Of a stretch of DNA of 64,000 nucleotides, positions 11,385-24,399 are shown one piece after another (within the stretch, counting starts at the first letter, position 1; each line of letters opens with the position of its first letter). Below the pieces are notes generated by a model. The model did no database searches and was not told the origin of the DNA. It worked only from the letters and a program-made list of their open reading frames with translations. The position numbers were made by a program, and so were the translations under genes. The stretch lies in contig JAQOTA010000018.1 of assembly GCA_029532415.1 (NCBI GenBank), positions 1 through 64,000 of the forward strand, given 5' to 3'. The DNA is from Marasmius tenuissimus (lineage: Eukaryota > Basidiomycota > Agaricomycetes > Agaricales > Marasmiaceae).

Positions 11385-11646
11385 TATTCTATTCAAGTTC
11401 TGGTTCTCGAGTATTCTGAGCTACTTCGGTGCTGTGACTCTGCTGAACTGTTCAGGACCTCGACAAGTCTTCGACGACTTCATCCCGCGAAGATCACGGA
11501 TGGTCCGGTGGCCTTGACCAGCGATGCTGAAATGAATCGGGAAAGGCATTTGCATAGGATGTATTTACTGAGCATTCGATACCTGCTGCCTGAGGCCATT
11601 CCCTATCTTCGTTTGTTGTTGTGATACAATTTTCAAGGTCTCCTAT

Positions 11647-13202
11647 CTACAGCTCCGTGATCAGTTCAACCCATCGGCGGTCTGAGACGCTGACGACACG
11701 CTTCCACACCACGCTAAAATCGTCTTCCACGTGCATGAATCGAACAGTCTTCATTGACGAGGGTAAAGCTGCCCGCCACGCATCGAATATGCCATGAGCC
11801 TGCCCAACACCAACTTGACGCCAGAACGAAATCTGAACGCGAATCAGTGAAGAAAACCCAATGGAGATGGAAGTGAGAGAATTGGGGGTGAGCAGCGCCG
11901 TCTAGATTATGAACGAAGAGAATTAAGCAAGAGATGTGGAAAGAGCGTTCCACGACATACCACATTTCCCTTGAGCAACGTTACTTGAAGGTCGTGGAGG
12001 TCTGGGCAGCGTGAAAGGACGAACGGAAGCTCGAGATCTTCGTCGAGAGTCAAAATTAAGCAACGCAGACCAATAAAATTCCTGCAATTGATAACGGAGA
12101 ATCCGTCCCTGCCAGTGAAGGTAAGGCGATGCCATGTCTTGTTATCAGAGTGCAAGTGGTGGAACTGCTGTGCACTTCCTGCAAACTCCACTAGGTTGTC
12201 GAACGGCTTCCATGCCAATCCAGCATCTACTTCGTCCGCTACTTCGGTGAAAGACCTGATGTGTAAGGAACGCAGCGTTGTAGAGCATTCCTTTAGGTAC
12301 TCTCCCAGTTGTCTCAAACCTACGCGTTTGCCCCGTGCTGGTGGTGGTGTGTTCCCGGAGTCCGGTAAGAGCTGGAAAGTATCCAACGAAATGGCCCCAA
12401 ATACGGCGGCTGGCACGGCATCTTTATCGCAATGCCAATCCAAAGAACGCAAACCTCCAAGGCGAGATCGGGAAGCCCAACATTTATAAAAGGGAATCCA
12501 GGTTGTGTCATCAATTTCCAGTACACGAATGGATGGACACTCCGCGAACAACATCAGTAGCTCCCATTCAGCTACAGAAAGAGATGAAGATCGCATTCCC
12601 AGCAACGAAAGGGACCGAAGGCTTTCCGGAAGCAATGGATCAAAAACGAGATGGGGACAGAGATGGCGCGGGGCGGGTGTTGATAGGAAAGTGGAATCGA
12701 GTGTCAAGGAGGTAAGGTACGGAAGGCGGCGGCTGAGTAACGGAAGTAACTCTCTCAACTTCAAGCCAGGCATCACTTGAAAGGTCAACAATGCTACGTG
12801 GGTGAAAGTATCAAGTAGCTGGAATATGGAGTCGACGACGGTACCAAGGGGCACTTCGGTGGTGGATGTCGTTCTGTCTTTGTGAAAAGAATGTTTGGGT
12901 GTATGTTGACCGAACGTCACTGTGCGGGGGGTTGCTAGCATTCTATTTCGGCCCACAGCAAGGACCTTCCATTTGTGCTTAGCCGACAGGTCCACGTCGT
13001 TCGGTTGAAAGGCTCCTACGTAGTCCCAGAACTCAGACAAAGATCGTAGGGCACGCTCGTCTGGGACAAGGATGTTCCGATATGCCCATATGAACGCCGA
13101 CGAGTACCATTTTTTCGATACCAGGACAGCGGAGTGTAGAGATTTTGGCCCCATGAAAGACATGATCCTGTCCATCGTCTCCGCTGGGATCTTGTCTACG
13201 AT
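11647..13202 (-). CDS. F-box protein, 5' end unresolved
   Basis: The main minus-strand exon (13202-11961) opens with an F-box (IPAETMDRIMSF, MGPKSLHSAVLVSKKWYSSA) and continues with leucine-rich segments. A 59-nt intron (11960-11902) joins in phase to a final exon (11901-11647) ending ...RRWVELITEL. That exon adds a motif I associate with this agaric subfamily (F-D-A-W-R-A-A, then V-R-F-M-H-V-E-D). Just upstream of the main exon is a clear acceptor (ttcttccag), so at least one short 5' exon exists beyond 13202 that I could not fix. The protein is at least 498 residues. Likely an SCF substrate receptor. Confidence 0.7.
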
Positions 13203-14243
13203 CTGGAAGAATATGGTAAGTGTTTAGTTCCTGCGGTACATGAGGAACTCTTGCCGGTGACTGCAACATTGGTACGTGCGTGATGTGATACTATTGCTTG
13301 AGACTGACTATTTATGTTAGAGACCAGTCGATATGCTTGACGGACGATTTCGTCCTTACCTTTCTCTCCCTCCCTCCCTTTTTTTCCCAGAACAGTTATT
13401 GCCAGTCAAGAAGTCACGAAAGTCAGACGAGATGTACAGTAGCTGCAAAGACGCAAGACTCCGTACCCAATAGGCTCCATCCGAATCATCGGCGGAAAGT
13501 TCGACAGCTCACAGAAGGTTGACATGCAATCGTACAATCGAACCCCGAGATCTCATGGAGAAGCTAGATCCGATTGGTTCTGACCAGAAAGCCAGAGTAT
13601 TCTGACGGGATTCTATTATTCCAGGAATGTTCAGATTCCCGATTATCATCGTCTCTTCCAGATATCTATCACATGAATCGTCAGTGACAACTTCCATATA
13701 TTGTAAATGCAAGCAACTTCCGTGAGGTCACCGATATTCCGGTCTTTTTTATTCGCAGTTCTGCCCTGACAAATCCATCAGTCCCACGGCAGGTCTGGTC
13801 CTGATTCCTTGTACGTCCTGGCGTTTAACTAGAGACCTTCGTCCTTGGATAACGTCATCGAGGGTTACAGACCGGTGGTGATCGGTCCAGGGCTCAGGCA
13901 GTCCAGGTAGAGAGGGTCCGAGCAAAAGAATTGGATGATTCGAGTCTGTGGGCATCAGGAGTGACTCTCCCGGGAACGTGAGTCAGATATCAAATTGGGC
14001 GGGGAAGTTTGTGATGGCATGTTCAGGGAGACAGCATCGCGCGAACCTGGTTTCCGACGTCGAGCCCAGACACTTGTCCGACAGAAAGAAACCATCAAGT
14101 AGAGGGTCTGTATGACGCGTATATCCGGCCATCCAATCGAACTTTCGGCTTACTCAGGAGTATAAAATCATATTCACAAGGAATTGCACTCACCAGTCTT
14201 TTCTGCGACACTCCTGAACTACAGTCGAAGAAGCGTCTTGATA
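13203..14243. other. No gene recognised
   Basis: Should contain the missing 5' exon of the minus-strand F-box gene in its left part. The remainder shows only short, motif-free frames. Confidence 0.35.
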
Positions 14244-14955
14244 ATGAGGTTGCGCAAGAGTCGTTACGCCAGCGCAACAGGAGATACCAGTGGAGGAGAG
14301 ACCTCCGAACACGAGGATTGGGATTGTAGCCCATATCTCAACCCCATGGGACAGAAGCTTGACAAGAACGGGTACCTCTGTGATGATTTTGTGGTCAGTG
14401 ACGACGAAGTTGAGTGGGAGGACGATGAGTCGAGTACCAGTGATGGAGAGGATACGGAGTCACGATCGAATGACGAAGATGGCTACGGGCCCTCCGATGT
14501 ATCTGCTCATGAAACAGATGCGCCACTAGGTTCGCCAAACTTCATGATAGTTCGACGCCTACGGGGCATGCCCATAGGTCACGCTTACTCAAGGTCATTT
14601 AGGTGGCCTAACGTCTCGTTCATCCCGATCTGTGACAAAGTCTAGGGGTCGACAACAGGGCGTAGACGTTTCTCAGGAATCGTCTTCTCGGTCCCCTTCT
14701 CCAGCGGCAGTACCCTGCCAATCCAATCGTTCGCGTCGCAAGGCGATTGATGTGTATTCCGACACAGAGTCCGAGACGAATGGTGATTCGTCTTTGGGTA
14801 CTTCGGCAGGCGCTTCGATAGTCGTTCCTCCACGTCAGGAAGTGGCCGCTTCAGGGAGTACACCTTCGAAACGCGCACGTTGTTGCCATGGATCAGAACT
14901 GGACGATGGCTCGGACAAAGAGAATTCCCTCCCGAAGAGATTGCGTAAAATGTAG
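14244..14955 (+). CDS. Acidic, low-complexity unknown protein
   Basis: Two exons (14244-14529 and 14594-14955) join in phase across a 64-nt intron to give about 215 residues. The first exon encodes a Ser/Asp/Glu-rich region (VSDDEVEWEDDESSTSDGED). The second is Ser/Arg-rich with basic clusters (SKRARCC, K-R-L-R-K at the end) that look like nuclear localisation signals. I recognise no domain. The composition suggests a disordered nuclear protein. The frame is open and biased well beyond chance, but the call is only moderate. Confidence 0.45.
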
Positions 14956-17900
14956 CGCAACGAAGGCACGATTGCCGGGCCACTCCTATATTCCTAACGG
15001 GAAACTGAACAAAGAATCTATGAACTATCACTGAGCTTGCTGACTTGGTTGTATTTGAACTGAAAAACGCGTACGAATGGCTTCAATCTTATGTGTAACT
15101 GTATATGGGGAATATCTCACCAAGCGGAATATAACTCAACCTTTCAGGGATCAGTAAGCATTAGCAACATCCTGGTGGGTGGCCTTTGACCACTCCAAGT
15201 TCATGAAGGGCTATATTCGCGAGATTCGTTGAGAGTAGCACTGCCAGCAATCTGTTAGAGTTCACATTTGAGGAAACGAGTAATTTGAGACGGGGTACTC
15301 ACCTATACTCCTCATTCATGTTATCATGTCAAACGGTATATTCGAAGCCTGAAGCTTGAAGCTTGAAGGGCTCAGAGTCAGTGGGTTGGCAGTGTGGAGC
15401 TTTGAATTTGACCCTGACTCCTGAGACGGCGAGATAATAAGATAAAGTCACGCGTGGGCTGACCTGGTCGGACCGGCTACCTTCCGTTGTCCATTCCCGC
15501 TTTCAGTCGGCTCACTACATTGCTCCTTGATTTTCGACCCAGACCAGCTAACTTGCTCTTTTTGCTCCTGTGCCCAAGACCTTCAAAGATGGGCCTTCAA
15601 AACAGATGTTTGGTCGAAGGCAGTTGTAGTAAGCTGGGAATGAAGTGTGTAGCTTTTAATTTTGACCGAGCTTTCTGGCTGATGAGACCTCCACGTTCAA
15701 CATCAAACTGGTTCATTTCAGATTCAGCCTCGGTGGTTCGAACTGTCATGATAGCGCGTCGAAATAGTCAAGCTAGTTCTCACACCGATCTCGAAGTCTT
15801 TTGCCCCCATAGTCTCCCTGTCTCAGATTCGATCCTCCCTGGCTCTAAGGAAGTCTTGTTTTTCGCTCAAAATTTCCACTTTAGGACTCACTACAATTTA
15901 CAATACAGTCGCAATGACGGGCTGCTTCCCGCTCTCCAACTCCTTGCGGTCGTCAAGAGAGGAACAACATGGGTTGGGAATGGGCTTCATGGCACAACAC
16001 GTACGCCACCTTCGAAGTTTTATTACGCCCATAGAGCTCAAACTAATCTTTGACATAGGCAAATCTACAGTCAACTTATTTTGTACGTTCTGGGGTTCGT
16101 TGCGATGGTGAGAATAGTCACGATAGACGATCCCCTCCGTCGCCGTTGGAACATTCGAGGTATCAAGGTACGTCGCTAATGTTCCACGACCGCGGGCTCA
16201 AGATAATTTCTGAGAAGGCCGGATTATGTGTGATTACGCGCTTTCTTTTGCTACCTATCATACCCCTGCGTAGTACAACTTGTGGATGACTGGTAGCTTA
16301 TGCTGTACGGGCTTTCAGCCGTATCCCACATGTGCCCAAATTGGTCGTGCAGGTCTTTCTCTGTACGCCTACCCTCTGTGTCTTCCTCATTGACCGTCGT
16401 GTCTCCTTGTGTTACCTCGTGTACTATCGGATCTATACTGCATAAAAATGCGGGGCCAAACCGCAAATCGTTCTCAGTACGTTGGAACGTGTCAGTGGGA
16501 GCTTGACCAACGCCTGCGGTGTTCTCGAATATCACTCTGGGGGATCTTATACGCTTGTCTTGATCTTGGTTCTAATGTCATTGTGTTATCTTGCTGTCGT
16601 CTGCGAAGTACAGTCAAGAACTCTTATCTAAGGCCAAAACACTAAAGCTCGGTCCTTGTCTCGCATCCGCTTGACAGACGTACTTAGAACGTTCTTTTTT
16701 GTGTTTGCCGAGCGACGGCTTTGTGTCGTTATTCAAAACCCATCTGCTTGCAGGCGTAAACGTAAGTGGCGATCAAAGATCGTGACCACATTTCCCAGGC
16801 CAGATTTCAACCTCAACTCTCATGTCGATTTCGAGCTGTCGGCGTTCTGTCCTGAAGTTCTTAGGCTTTCAAGACATCATAGTTGTGGAGTACACCTGGA
16901 GGTACTTCTCTTTCCGTAGGAACAGCACTTTCGAGCCTATGCTGTCTAGGTGAGATTCGTGGACTTGGACTATCATAACGTTCGGGAATAGCCCCCATAT
17001 ATCGCAAGATGGGTTCAAGTAGCGTTTATGGGAGGAAAATCTTCGCGGACATTGAAGATCGGGGGAAACAGCACTGGTGCGTTCATTGCCCGTGACTTTT
17101 ACCCTTTCACTCACCCCCACCCCGCCTCTAACCAGGAGCGTACTCCAGAAAGTGAACACGAAGCTCGGCCATTGCGCTGGTAGCCACTTGAGGTGACCCT
17201 CATCCTGACCAATCTGAGCATTATCAGCATCGAGTTCCAGATGGCGTTACCTTTGGAGGATTTCGAGATCGTGTTGCTGCGAGCGTGTTCATGAAAGTTA
17301 CCGTACCGTAGGTCCGTGTGATCATTCTTTCCGACTGAGATTCCGGCCATTAACGCTTCGTTCAGACTTGGCTAACTTCCAAATGAAGAAGGATTCTATG
17401 TTCGAAAGAAAATCGATGAATGAAAACTCCCCGCACCTCTTGCGTTAACACCAGCCTGAAGGCGTTTATGAGGCGGACAAAAAAGACGACTCCACGTTCA
17501 GTTTTAGGACAAAATCAGTGAATTTGAGCATAGAAGTACACGACAGAACTACGGCCTGCTACATGACGAAGTGTGGCACGGCTGCAGTGCATCCCTGGAC
17601 AGTCGCTATCGCTGTCCCATTTGCGACTCCATGTCGGCTTTGCCTCGAGCAAGAGTAATTCCAAATTACCTATCAAGAAATGTGGTGCAATTAACCAGTC
17701 CAGTTCACCGGTTAAAGTTCATCTACCGGTGTCGGGGGTAAGAAATACAAGGGACAACGTCGAGACCCGTCCATGTACGGTTTCATCCTTGGGTGACGAT
17801 TGGAAAGTTCTTCGCTTTTCTTCGTCCTTCGGACCCAAGTCGATCGTTTCATGTGCTTCCGTTGACTCTTAGCCTGGATTCTCGCATGTGCTTGGGACAT

Positions 17901-18019
17901 CGCGAGATGCGCAGACGCATGTAGGACCGGTACAACGACGTCCATGAGTGAAGTCTGACGGTCTTCAACCTGGAAAAGTTCTTGATGCCTTCGGGGGCCT
18001 TTAGGTAGAGAATTCGACT
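14956..18019. other. Gene-poor stretch, about 3 kb
   Basis: I found no motif-bearing exon on either strand. Several frames of 90-190 codons exist (for example 15487-16053 plus), but none shows family features and their codon content does not resemble that of the neighbours. The right end may hold further exons of the small minus-strand gene at 18020-18485. Confidence 0.4.
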
Positions 18020-18485
18020 TCAGTTTGATGCACGGAATGCCCGGTGACCGGCCAACCTACACTTCAAGCATTTCTGTATGGGCCGTTTTGTGATTGTCTG
18101 AAGTTGTTCGTGACCGATTCGTTCTGCAGCTGGTTAGCGTTATTGTTCAATAAGAGCAGAATTAGTACGGCGCACCTGTTCGGATGTGCTGAGGCACGAA
18201 GAAAGCAGCAACTTCAAATTGCGTGTGTCCTGCACATGTCCGGCGGAGTTCCTCCATCCGCGTCTTCAACGGTCTACTCGTTCGTCCAACCTTCACAACG
18301 AAAGGTTCTTCGAGCCCCTCTTGATACACCGTAGCCATGTATACGGATCCCCATCCCTCGGTCTTTGAGTAAGGCTTCCCGTTGGTTGTCGAGTTCAGGG
18401 AGAACTTTGCTGGGGTACATCGACTCTGGGATTGCACGCCGAAGTTTGCTCCAAATACTTGACGTTCTTGAAGGCTGGGTTCCAT
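18020..18485 (-). CDS. T5orf172/MUG113-like (GIY-YIG superfamily) small protein
   Basis: Two minus-strand exons (18485-18176, 18123-18020) join in phase through a 52-nt intron to give about 137 residues. The core reads G-W-G-S-V-Y-M, then FVVKVGRTSRPLKTRMEELR and C-A-G-H. This is the G-x-x-Y...K-V-G-R-T...R pattern of the T5orf172/MUG113 branch of GIY-YIG-like domains common in fungi. After the splice, R-I-G-H-E-Q-L-Q and a C-x2-C-x3-H pair (KCLKCRLAGH) follow, as in the usual zinc-like tail. An alternative reading frame upstream (about 18490-18609) also looks protein-like, so the N-terminus may be longer or the gene may carry a frameshift. Fungal members are often cut short. Confidence 0.5.
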
Positions 18486-20130
18486 GGCCTGAATGCGACT
18501 TGTAGCCGGTGTTCTTGCTCTTGGATGTCGGGAAAGCTACCGGGGAGGAGATACAAATGGACGGGCCTGGTTTGAGAATCCAGGAGGCAGCGGATTGGAC
18601 GCGCCACAAGAGAACCAGTCACTTGGGCTTTGGCGACATCAAATGCCGCGAGGTCAGAAACTGTATGCAAGCCGAAAGGGATTAATACTTGAACGGAGTC
18701 ATTTGTATCTTGAGGGTATTACAGGAACCACAAATGCGTGTCCCATTGATGAACGACATCCAAATCGATGCGATACTAGGCTTGCAGTTCTGGCGTAGTT
18801 GAGCAGGATCCGTATGCTGGTTTCGGGGGTCAGGGTTTCGACGAGAAGGTATCTGGAGACGTGATATAGCTTCATTCCCCTATATACTACCACAAACTAC
18901 AAAATTTCGCTGTGGTGGAAGAGTACAGAGATGAGCTGAGCATAGAATTTAAAATAGTTTGTATGTAATCTGGAATATTAGTTCGCCATTCCAATGACGT
19001 AATATCCTCGGATTTCGGAGGGGGTTGAGGTCTCTGACGCGTGCCTTTTTCCGGTAGGGACATAAGGCTTTCCGTTCTGACGATTGACCTAGCAAATCGA
19101 TGGTTGGGGTTCCGCGCCAGGGCCTCTGAATGTCTCCTGGAAACTGCGAACGTGTTCCAAGCTCGTTGTTTCCCAGGCGGCGATGGGGATGAGTAACGCT
19201 TTGAATTGGAAGAGTAACGCTTTGAATTGAATACGTTATGTGTAGGCGGTGCTGTGGGAAGCCTTTAAGACGAAACCAGTCCACTAGCCCAACCACAATC
19301 CTTACAACGTTAGTTTTCCTCATTGGTATCCTCGGTGTGATAGTGTCGTGAGCTGTACTCTAGCGTAGTGAATCTCACACTGAGGTCGCAGAATTGCTTG
19401 TGGCGGAAGGGGGTATATTCGTAAAGCAAGTAGTCGCCACCACCTCTGAGCTAATGTCTCGGTCCCTCGAAGTTACGAGCGCCCATTTATTAATATCCTT
19501 CACTATCACTACCACCGCGATCAAGTCACGATTGGTGAGTATGGAAAATTCTCCAAGCGCCAGACCTTTCACCAGTCCAGATGTTCTATTGTATATTATT
19601 GGGGGGCTCTAAGCTCAGACATCATCGGATCCCATTTACGCTATTCTCGTGCGCACCCTTTTGACCGGTCAATGTGTTTCGGGGTTTTGTGCAGTCGGCG
19701 AGAATCAGCTTCTGCCGTGCACAGTACCGGAAACTATCGAATTTTGGTCTCTCATCAACTCCGAGTGGGGCATGCCACATTGCTGGCGTTCGGCGGAAGT
19801 AGTGTCGATGACACGGTTCAAATGTACCTCGTTTCTGCCACGACCCTATGGAACGGAACATGATATTTGGCAATCACTTTTTCCTCGAAATAGTGGCTCG
19901 AGCACTCATTGTGTACACTTGTATGGATTGACCAATCACCCAAATGTTCTTACTATGGCAAATTTGAAAGCCGTTCCTACTGATCTGATTGCTTGTCACA
20001 AGGGAAAACCGTGAGTAATCGTTTTCGTGAGTTCTTGGTTGGATTCTTTTTCATCCACACAGGCCCTCCTTGTCTCGTGTTCGTTTCTCGCCCAGGTTCA
20101 TCTTCATTCGATCTATCGCAAATTCCAAAG
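18486..20130. other. No gene recognised
   Basis: Apart from a possible 5' extension of the GIY-YIG-like gene and one small tandem repeat, I see nothing supported. The 121-codon plus frame near 19649 starts with GTG and carries no motif. Confidence 0.35.
19191..19229. repeat. Two-copy direct repeat, 21-bp period
   Basis: The 18-mer gagtaacgctttgaattg occurs at 19191-19208 and again at 19212-19229. It lies in a non-coding stretch and looks like a simple local duplication. Confidence 0.8.
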
Positions 20131-21015
20131 ATGCGTCGCTCGAATGCCCCCAAAAAGCCTGTTACTACACCACGCCAAGTGGGTCGTTTCCTTCCGCGAC
20201 GCCCTCTTTATTGACATTATGCCCTAGTCGTCTCGCCACGCCGTTTGTCCTATTTGTTGCAAGAAGATCTCGCGGAAGAACGATCTCAAACGACATATCC
20301 AGACCCACAACAAAGACAAGACCTCTTAGTGAGTAGTCTCTCAAATCTTTCATTCCAGTCACATTGTCTCATTTGCCCCAGTCCTTTCTCGTGCCCTCAG
20401 CCAAATTGTGCATTCCGCAGTATTCAAGAGTCCAACCTAAAAACACATTTCAAAACTCAGTAAGTGGTTTCGACATTCGCATGCTTGTTGGCCTACTCAC
20501 TGCTCTATGCCAGTACTGGCCAGAAAGACTCAATCTGCCCGCATCCCAAATGCCTTTTCGCTACCGGCGATCCAGGATCGTTGACAAGGCATCGAAAAAA
20601 AAGACACAACTATATCCCCCGCCCACGTAGAAAATGGTGTGAGGAGGTTGATGCATTCGTAGAAGATGAGTTCACCATCGCATCTTCGTCGATCTCTCGT
20701 GGTTCTAGTGAAGGTCCGGTGGCCGCAACCGCCCCGTCCCCACTCGCGATCGTCATGCCGCAAACTCTCCCTTCTCTACCAACTCAACCAATGCACTCCC
20801 CCACATTCGTCGCCCATACCATATCGGAGGGACCCCTCACTCGCCACAACGCCACTTCGAGAGCCACCGTTAGGTCGAGCCGAGGATTTGTTGGGGATAT
20901 CAGGCTCCCTAGCATTTCTACTTGGTTCTTCGAGGACGATCTCGTTGCTCCCTTGAAAGGACAGTCTCGTCACGTCCTGTTCTCAAGCACCGTGCCTTAC
21001 TCAACCAGTAAATAA
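20131..21015 (+). CDS. Three-finger C2H2 zinc-finger protein
   Basis: Exons 20131-20178, 20228-20328, 20382-20459 and 20514-21015 join in phase through introns of 49, 53 and 54 nt, giving 242 residues. Finger 1 is CPICCKKISRKNDLKRHIQTH, finger 2 is C-P-Q-P-N-C...S-N-L-K-T-H-F-K-T-H and finger 3 is C-P-H-P-K-C...S-L-T-R-H-R-K-K-R-H. Fingers 2 and 3 are linked by T-G-Q-K, a form of the classical TGEKP linker that exists only after splicing, which supports the model. A Pro/Ser-rich tail ends in an L-P-S-I-S-T-W-F motif. Probable DNA-binding transcription factor. It is a paralogue of the 6124-6817 gene, whose third finger has decayed. Confidence 0.8.
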
Positions 21016-21656
21016 GAGAGAATGCTGGGCGTCGAGCGCTATATATCCTTAGCCTCCAATCAGCCCCTAGCGCGACCTCGCTAGTTATTTTATATCTAAA
21101 CTGCAGGCAGCTCCCTTACATACCTTCGGGGATCCACCTCACCGCTGCTCTCGATTCAAAAGTAGGAAAACATATCATAACGCTACAGTTCGAAGGTCCC
21201 TTGTGTAGTTATGTAGTCTTTTCATTTATTACTACGGTGTATGATGCTTCTATAAAGTACTATTATCGCTGAACTCTGCTCTACTGTATTGTCGCGTAGT
21301 ACTACGGTTTCTTGATATGATACCTGGAAGGATGGAGTTGCACGACGCGCCGTAGACCCGACGGTCCGTGAATCAATTGAAATCAATGGTGTGCTTTGAC
21401 CGGCTGGACCACCCGGTGGCGATGCTGTGACATGTAGACGCATTCATTCCACCTCCCTTCACGTTTCGTTGACATCTCCTGCCATATAACTACTCCCTTT
21501 CTTCCTAACACCTTGCTCACATACATATATCGAAAAAATAAGATTTCCTTAACGCTTGGTTTTTTCATCCTTATCTCGGGATCTCCTACCTCCCGCAACG
21601 CATCAACGTTTTGAAACCAATGGTAGGTCTCCGCATGTGCAGTCTGGCTGGACTTC
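21016..21656. other. Intergenic region
   Basis: This stretch lies between two plus-strand genes. It should hold the terminator of the zinc-finger gene and the promoter of the large unknown gene. Nothing else is recognised. Confidence 0.35.
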
Positions 21657-24399
21657 ATGAGTTGTCAGGATCCAAAAGACGTCTATACTGTAGTTCACTT
21701 CAGCCGTGAATCGAGGTGTTTACTCGCACTGGACGCCCAAAACGAAAAACGATACAAATTGTTCACTTGGGCACACGTTGATCTATCAGTACCCCCTCCC
21801 TACATTCGTCCGCAGAACACAATCTCCACAGAAAATCCCGATAGCATTTTTGGTGCTAAGAAGTTACATTGGTTCGATCCAAACCGTCCCTATCTTCCCC
21901 TCATTCCTCGATACGAAATCGTTCTCAGACAGCATCCCGCTTTCAACGCTCTGGCTCACCAGTACGGTCGATTCCCTACGACCGAGGTATCCCTCGGGAG
22001 ATATCGCCTTGACGAAAAGCTAGCTTCTTCATGGGATACCTTAGAAAGGTGGCTGAAAAACATGATAAAGCAGCTCATCCTCCTAGGAGACCCACCTTCA
22101 TCGTTGGTGCCCAAGACCTTCCAAACTTGGCCGTACCCCGCTAGGTCTCGGTATCTTACCTTCGAAGGCACACCCGCGAGCGTACAGCGTATGGCCGCTC
22201 GAACGAAGAACTCCTTTCTCCCTCTTATCGCGACCTGCTCTATGCTGTTATTCTGGTGTCAGCGGCGGTTTGAGAAGACCAACGAGGAAGGCATCGCATT
22301 CGAGTGGTTGAAGCTGTTAAAAACCGAGAACGACCCCAGTGAACAGACTCAGAGACAACACAGAACATGGATATCTGAGCTGTTGCATTCATTTGTGGGG
22401 GATCCTGATACGTTGAGAGTCGGCACAATCCTGGATGGGACAAAGGAAGACTGTGCAGATTGGCTGTCTCATCTTAAACATGTCAACATGCCCATTTATA
22501 TCTACTGGGGATACCTTGACAAGCTATCTGGCTCGCCTTTGGCGTCTCCTGACGCTGATTACAGACATTGGGCTGTCCGATCTGACGAATCGTACAGACA
22601 ACTCTACCGCCTGGCACCTCGTAACTCCGACATTGTCAACCTCAGCGAGAGAGTTGCCTCGGGGTTTTTCGCGCCCCCGAAACCATGTCAGATATCACTG
22701 GTATCGCCCGATACAGACACCGAAGTCATGGCCATTCCCCTACAATCTGGCTCAGGACAACAACCAGGCGAGAGGGTGGAAGCTTATTTCCTACGTCAAA
22801 GGGAATATCAGAAGGGGCTAATTTTGAACGAGAGCGTTTCACATAGGGAGCAGAGGTGGGAGCACGAGAGAGACAACGAGCGAAAACCCCAGCCGGGCAA
22901 AAATGGGCCTAGAATCTGGTACTGGGAGATGGCGGAACACGAATTCCGGGTCCGAACACTCTTGACCCGTGCGGAAGGGAACGACTGCTGGTCCAAACAC
23001 GGCTTCGACCAGAAGCGGTACAATTCCTTTCAGAATTGCTGGGATATCTGCAGTGATTGGGGTGGTTACGATGATGATACCGACGACGACGACCATGGAG
23101 ACGATCCAGAAGATATCGCGATGTCAGCCGCTGGATCCATTACAATCGAAGATTCTACAATAGTAACCCCCGAGGAAGTTCTTGATCGACTCATACTCAC
23201 GGATGACGGTAAAGACGAAGTGAACATAGACCTCAAAGATAGCATTCGAGACATTGCGTGGCAGGTGTATGGATTCACTGGGGAAGCGTTTAGTGTTCCC
23301 CAACCCCTCAACGTTCAGTGGAATATTACTCAAGAAGCTCTGGGGAACGGGCGGTGGTTAGGCAACGAGTTGAACGCGTCCTTCAAGGAAGATGAGCCGG
23401 ACGAGCTCATCAAAGAGCAACTCCAAGGCTTTCTTCAGAACATTCTTAATCATCCTACCCCTCTTCCTTGGACCATTCCATCCATCGTTCCCTCTCTTGA
23501 TATTCACTCCCCTGGCGCCTACGTTCTTTCAAAGGAAGCATGGAAATTCGGCGTGTCTGCATGGAACCTCGAAGATGGTAGATACTATCACCTACAGTGG
23601 CAGGACACATCTACATCTATCCTCGTCCAGGACCCCGTTACCATCCTCCGACTTGTGCGAACGAAATCGGGTACAGAATATACCGATGCAGCGGCCTTTC
23701 TCTATCGGGAAGGGGTGAAGTTCCACACCCTTGCGCAAGGACCTCTTATCAACCGAGATGTTGATTTTAGTGGCGGTACCGACGACAACGCGGGGAGGAA
23801 GACATTCAAAGGGCCTCGACTAGGATATATATCCGAAAGACACCCAGCTGACGCATACGACTTCTACACCTATGAATCTGCACGGAATCGCTTTCTGAGG
23901 GGGGAGAAGGGTAGGGCGGCTGCTCTTGCTGGCGGACTTATGAGCAGGATCGCAAAGGAAGTCGTAACAGAGGAGGACGTGGTTCATGGGCCCGAAGTAC
24001 CGAACGTATTTTACAGGGGCAAATGTTTTTTCGAGGACAGTGGCATAGGATACTGGGATGACTATCTCACTGAAGAGGAGGTCGACCTGATCTGCGGCGT
24101 TTATTACTTTGCAACCGGTAAGTCATTCATACTCTATCATTGGTACTTCGTGCCGATGACATATAGACCATGCATGGGACTACGGGGATGAGAAGTTCCT
24201 CTCTTCCCATCGATCTTGGTTTCCCCGACCAGCTTCTTTCAACACTTCGAATCTTAATGTTGGGTTTTGGTCTAGAGACTGCGAAAAGTGGTATCAGAAT
24301 CGTGTAAGGAATTCCAGAACCAATTGCGCAGCGCTCTTGGGCGGCACACGCTGGAGAAATGCGATGCGTTTCAATTCTGTCGTCCCAAAAATAGTGTAG
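21657..24399 (+). CDS. Large unknown protein of an agaric-type family
   Basis: Exon 1 (21657-24117) is open for 820 codons. A 49-nt intron (24118-24166) then joins in phase to 24167-24399, giving 897 residues. Exon 2 supplies a tail (RPASFNTSNLNVGFWSRDCE, KWYQNRV) that matches the ending I associate with this fungal family. Other marks are a repeated I-Y-W-G-Y, a basic stretch, P-G-K-N-G-P-R-I-W-Y-W-E near residue 410, Y-N-S-F-Q-N-C-W-D-I-C near 458 and a following Asp-rich run. No catalytic motif, signal peptide or membrane segment is evident. Such proteins are common in mushroom genomes and, as far as I know, have no assigned function. Confidence 0.75.

Noticed and set aside
15487..16053. 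188-codon plus-strand frame
   Set aside because: It starts in low-complexity sequence, has no motif and no splice partner; codon content looks random.
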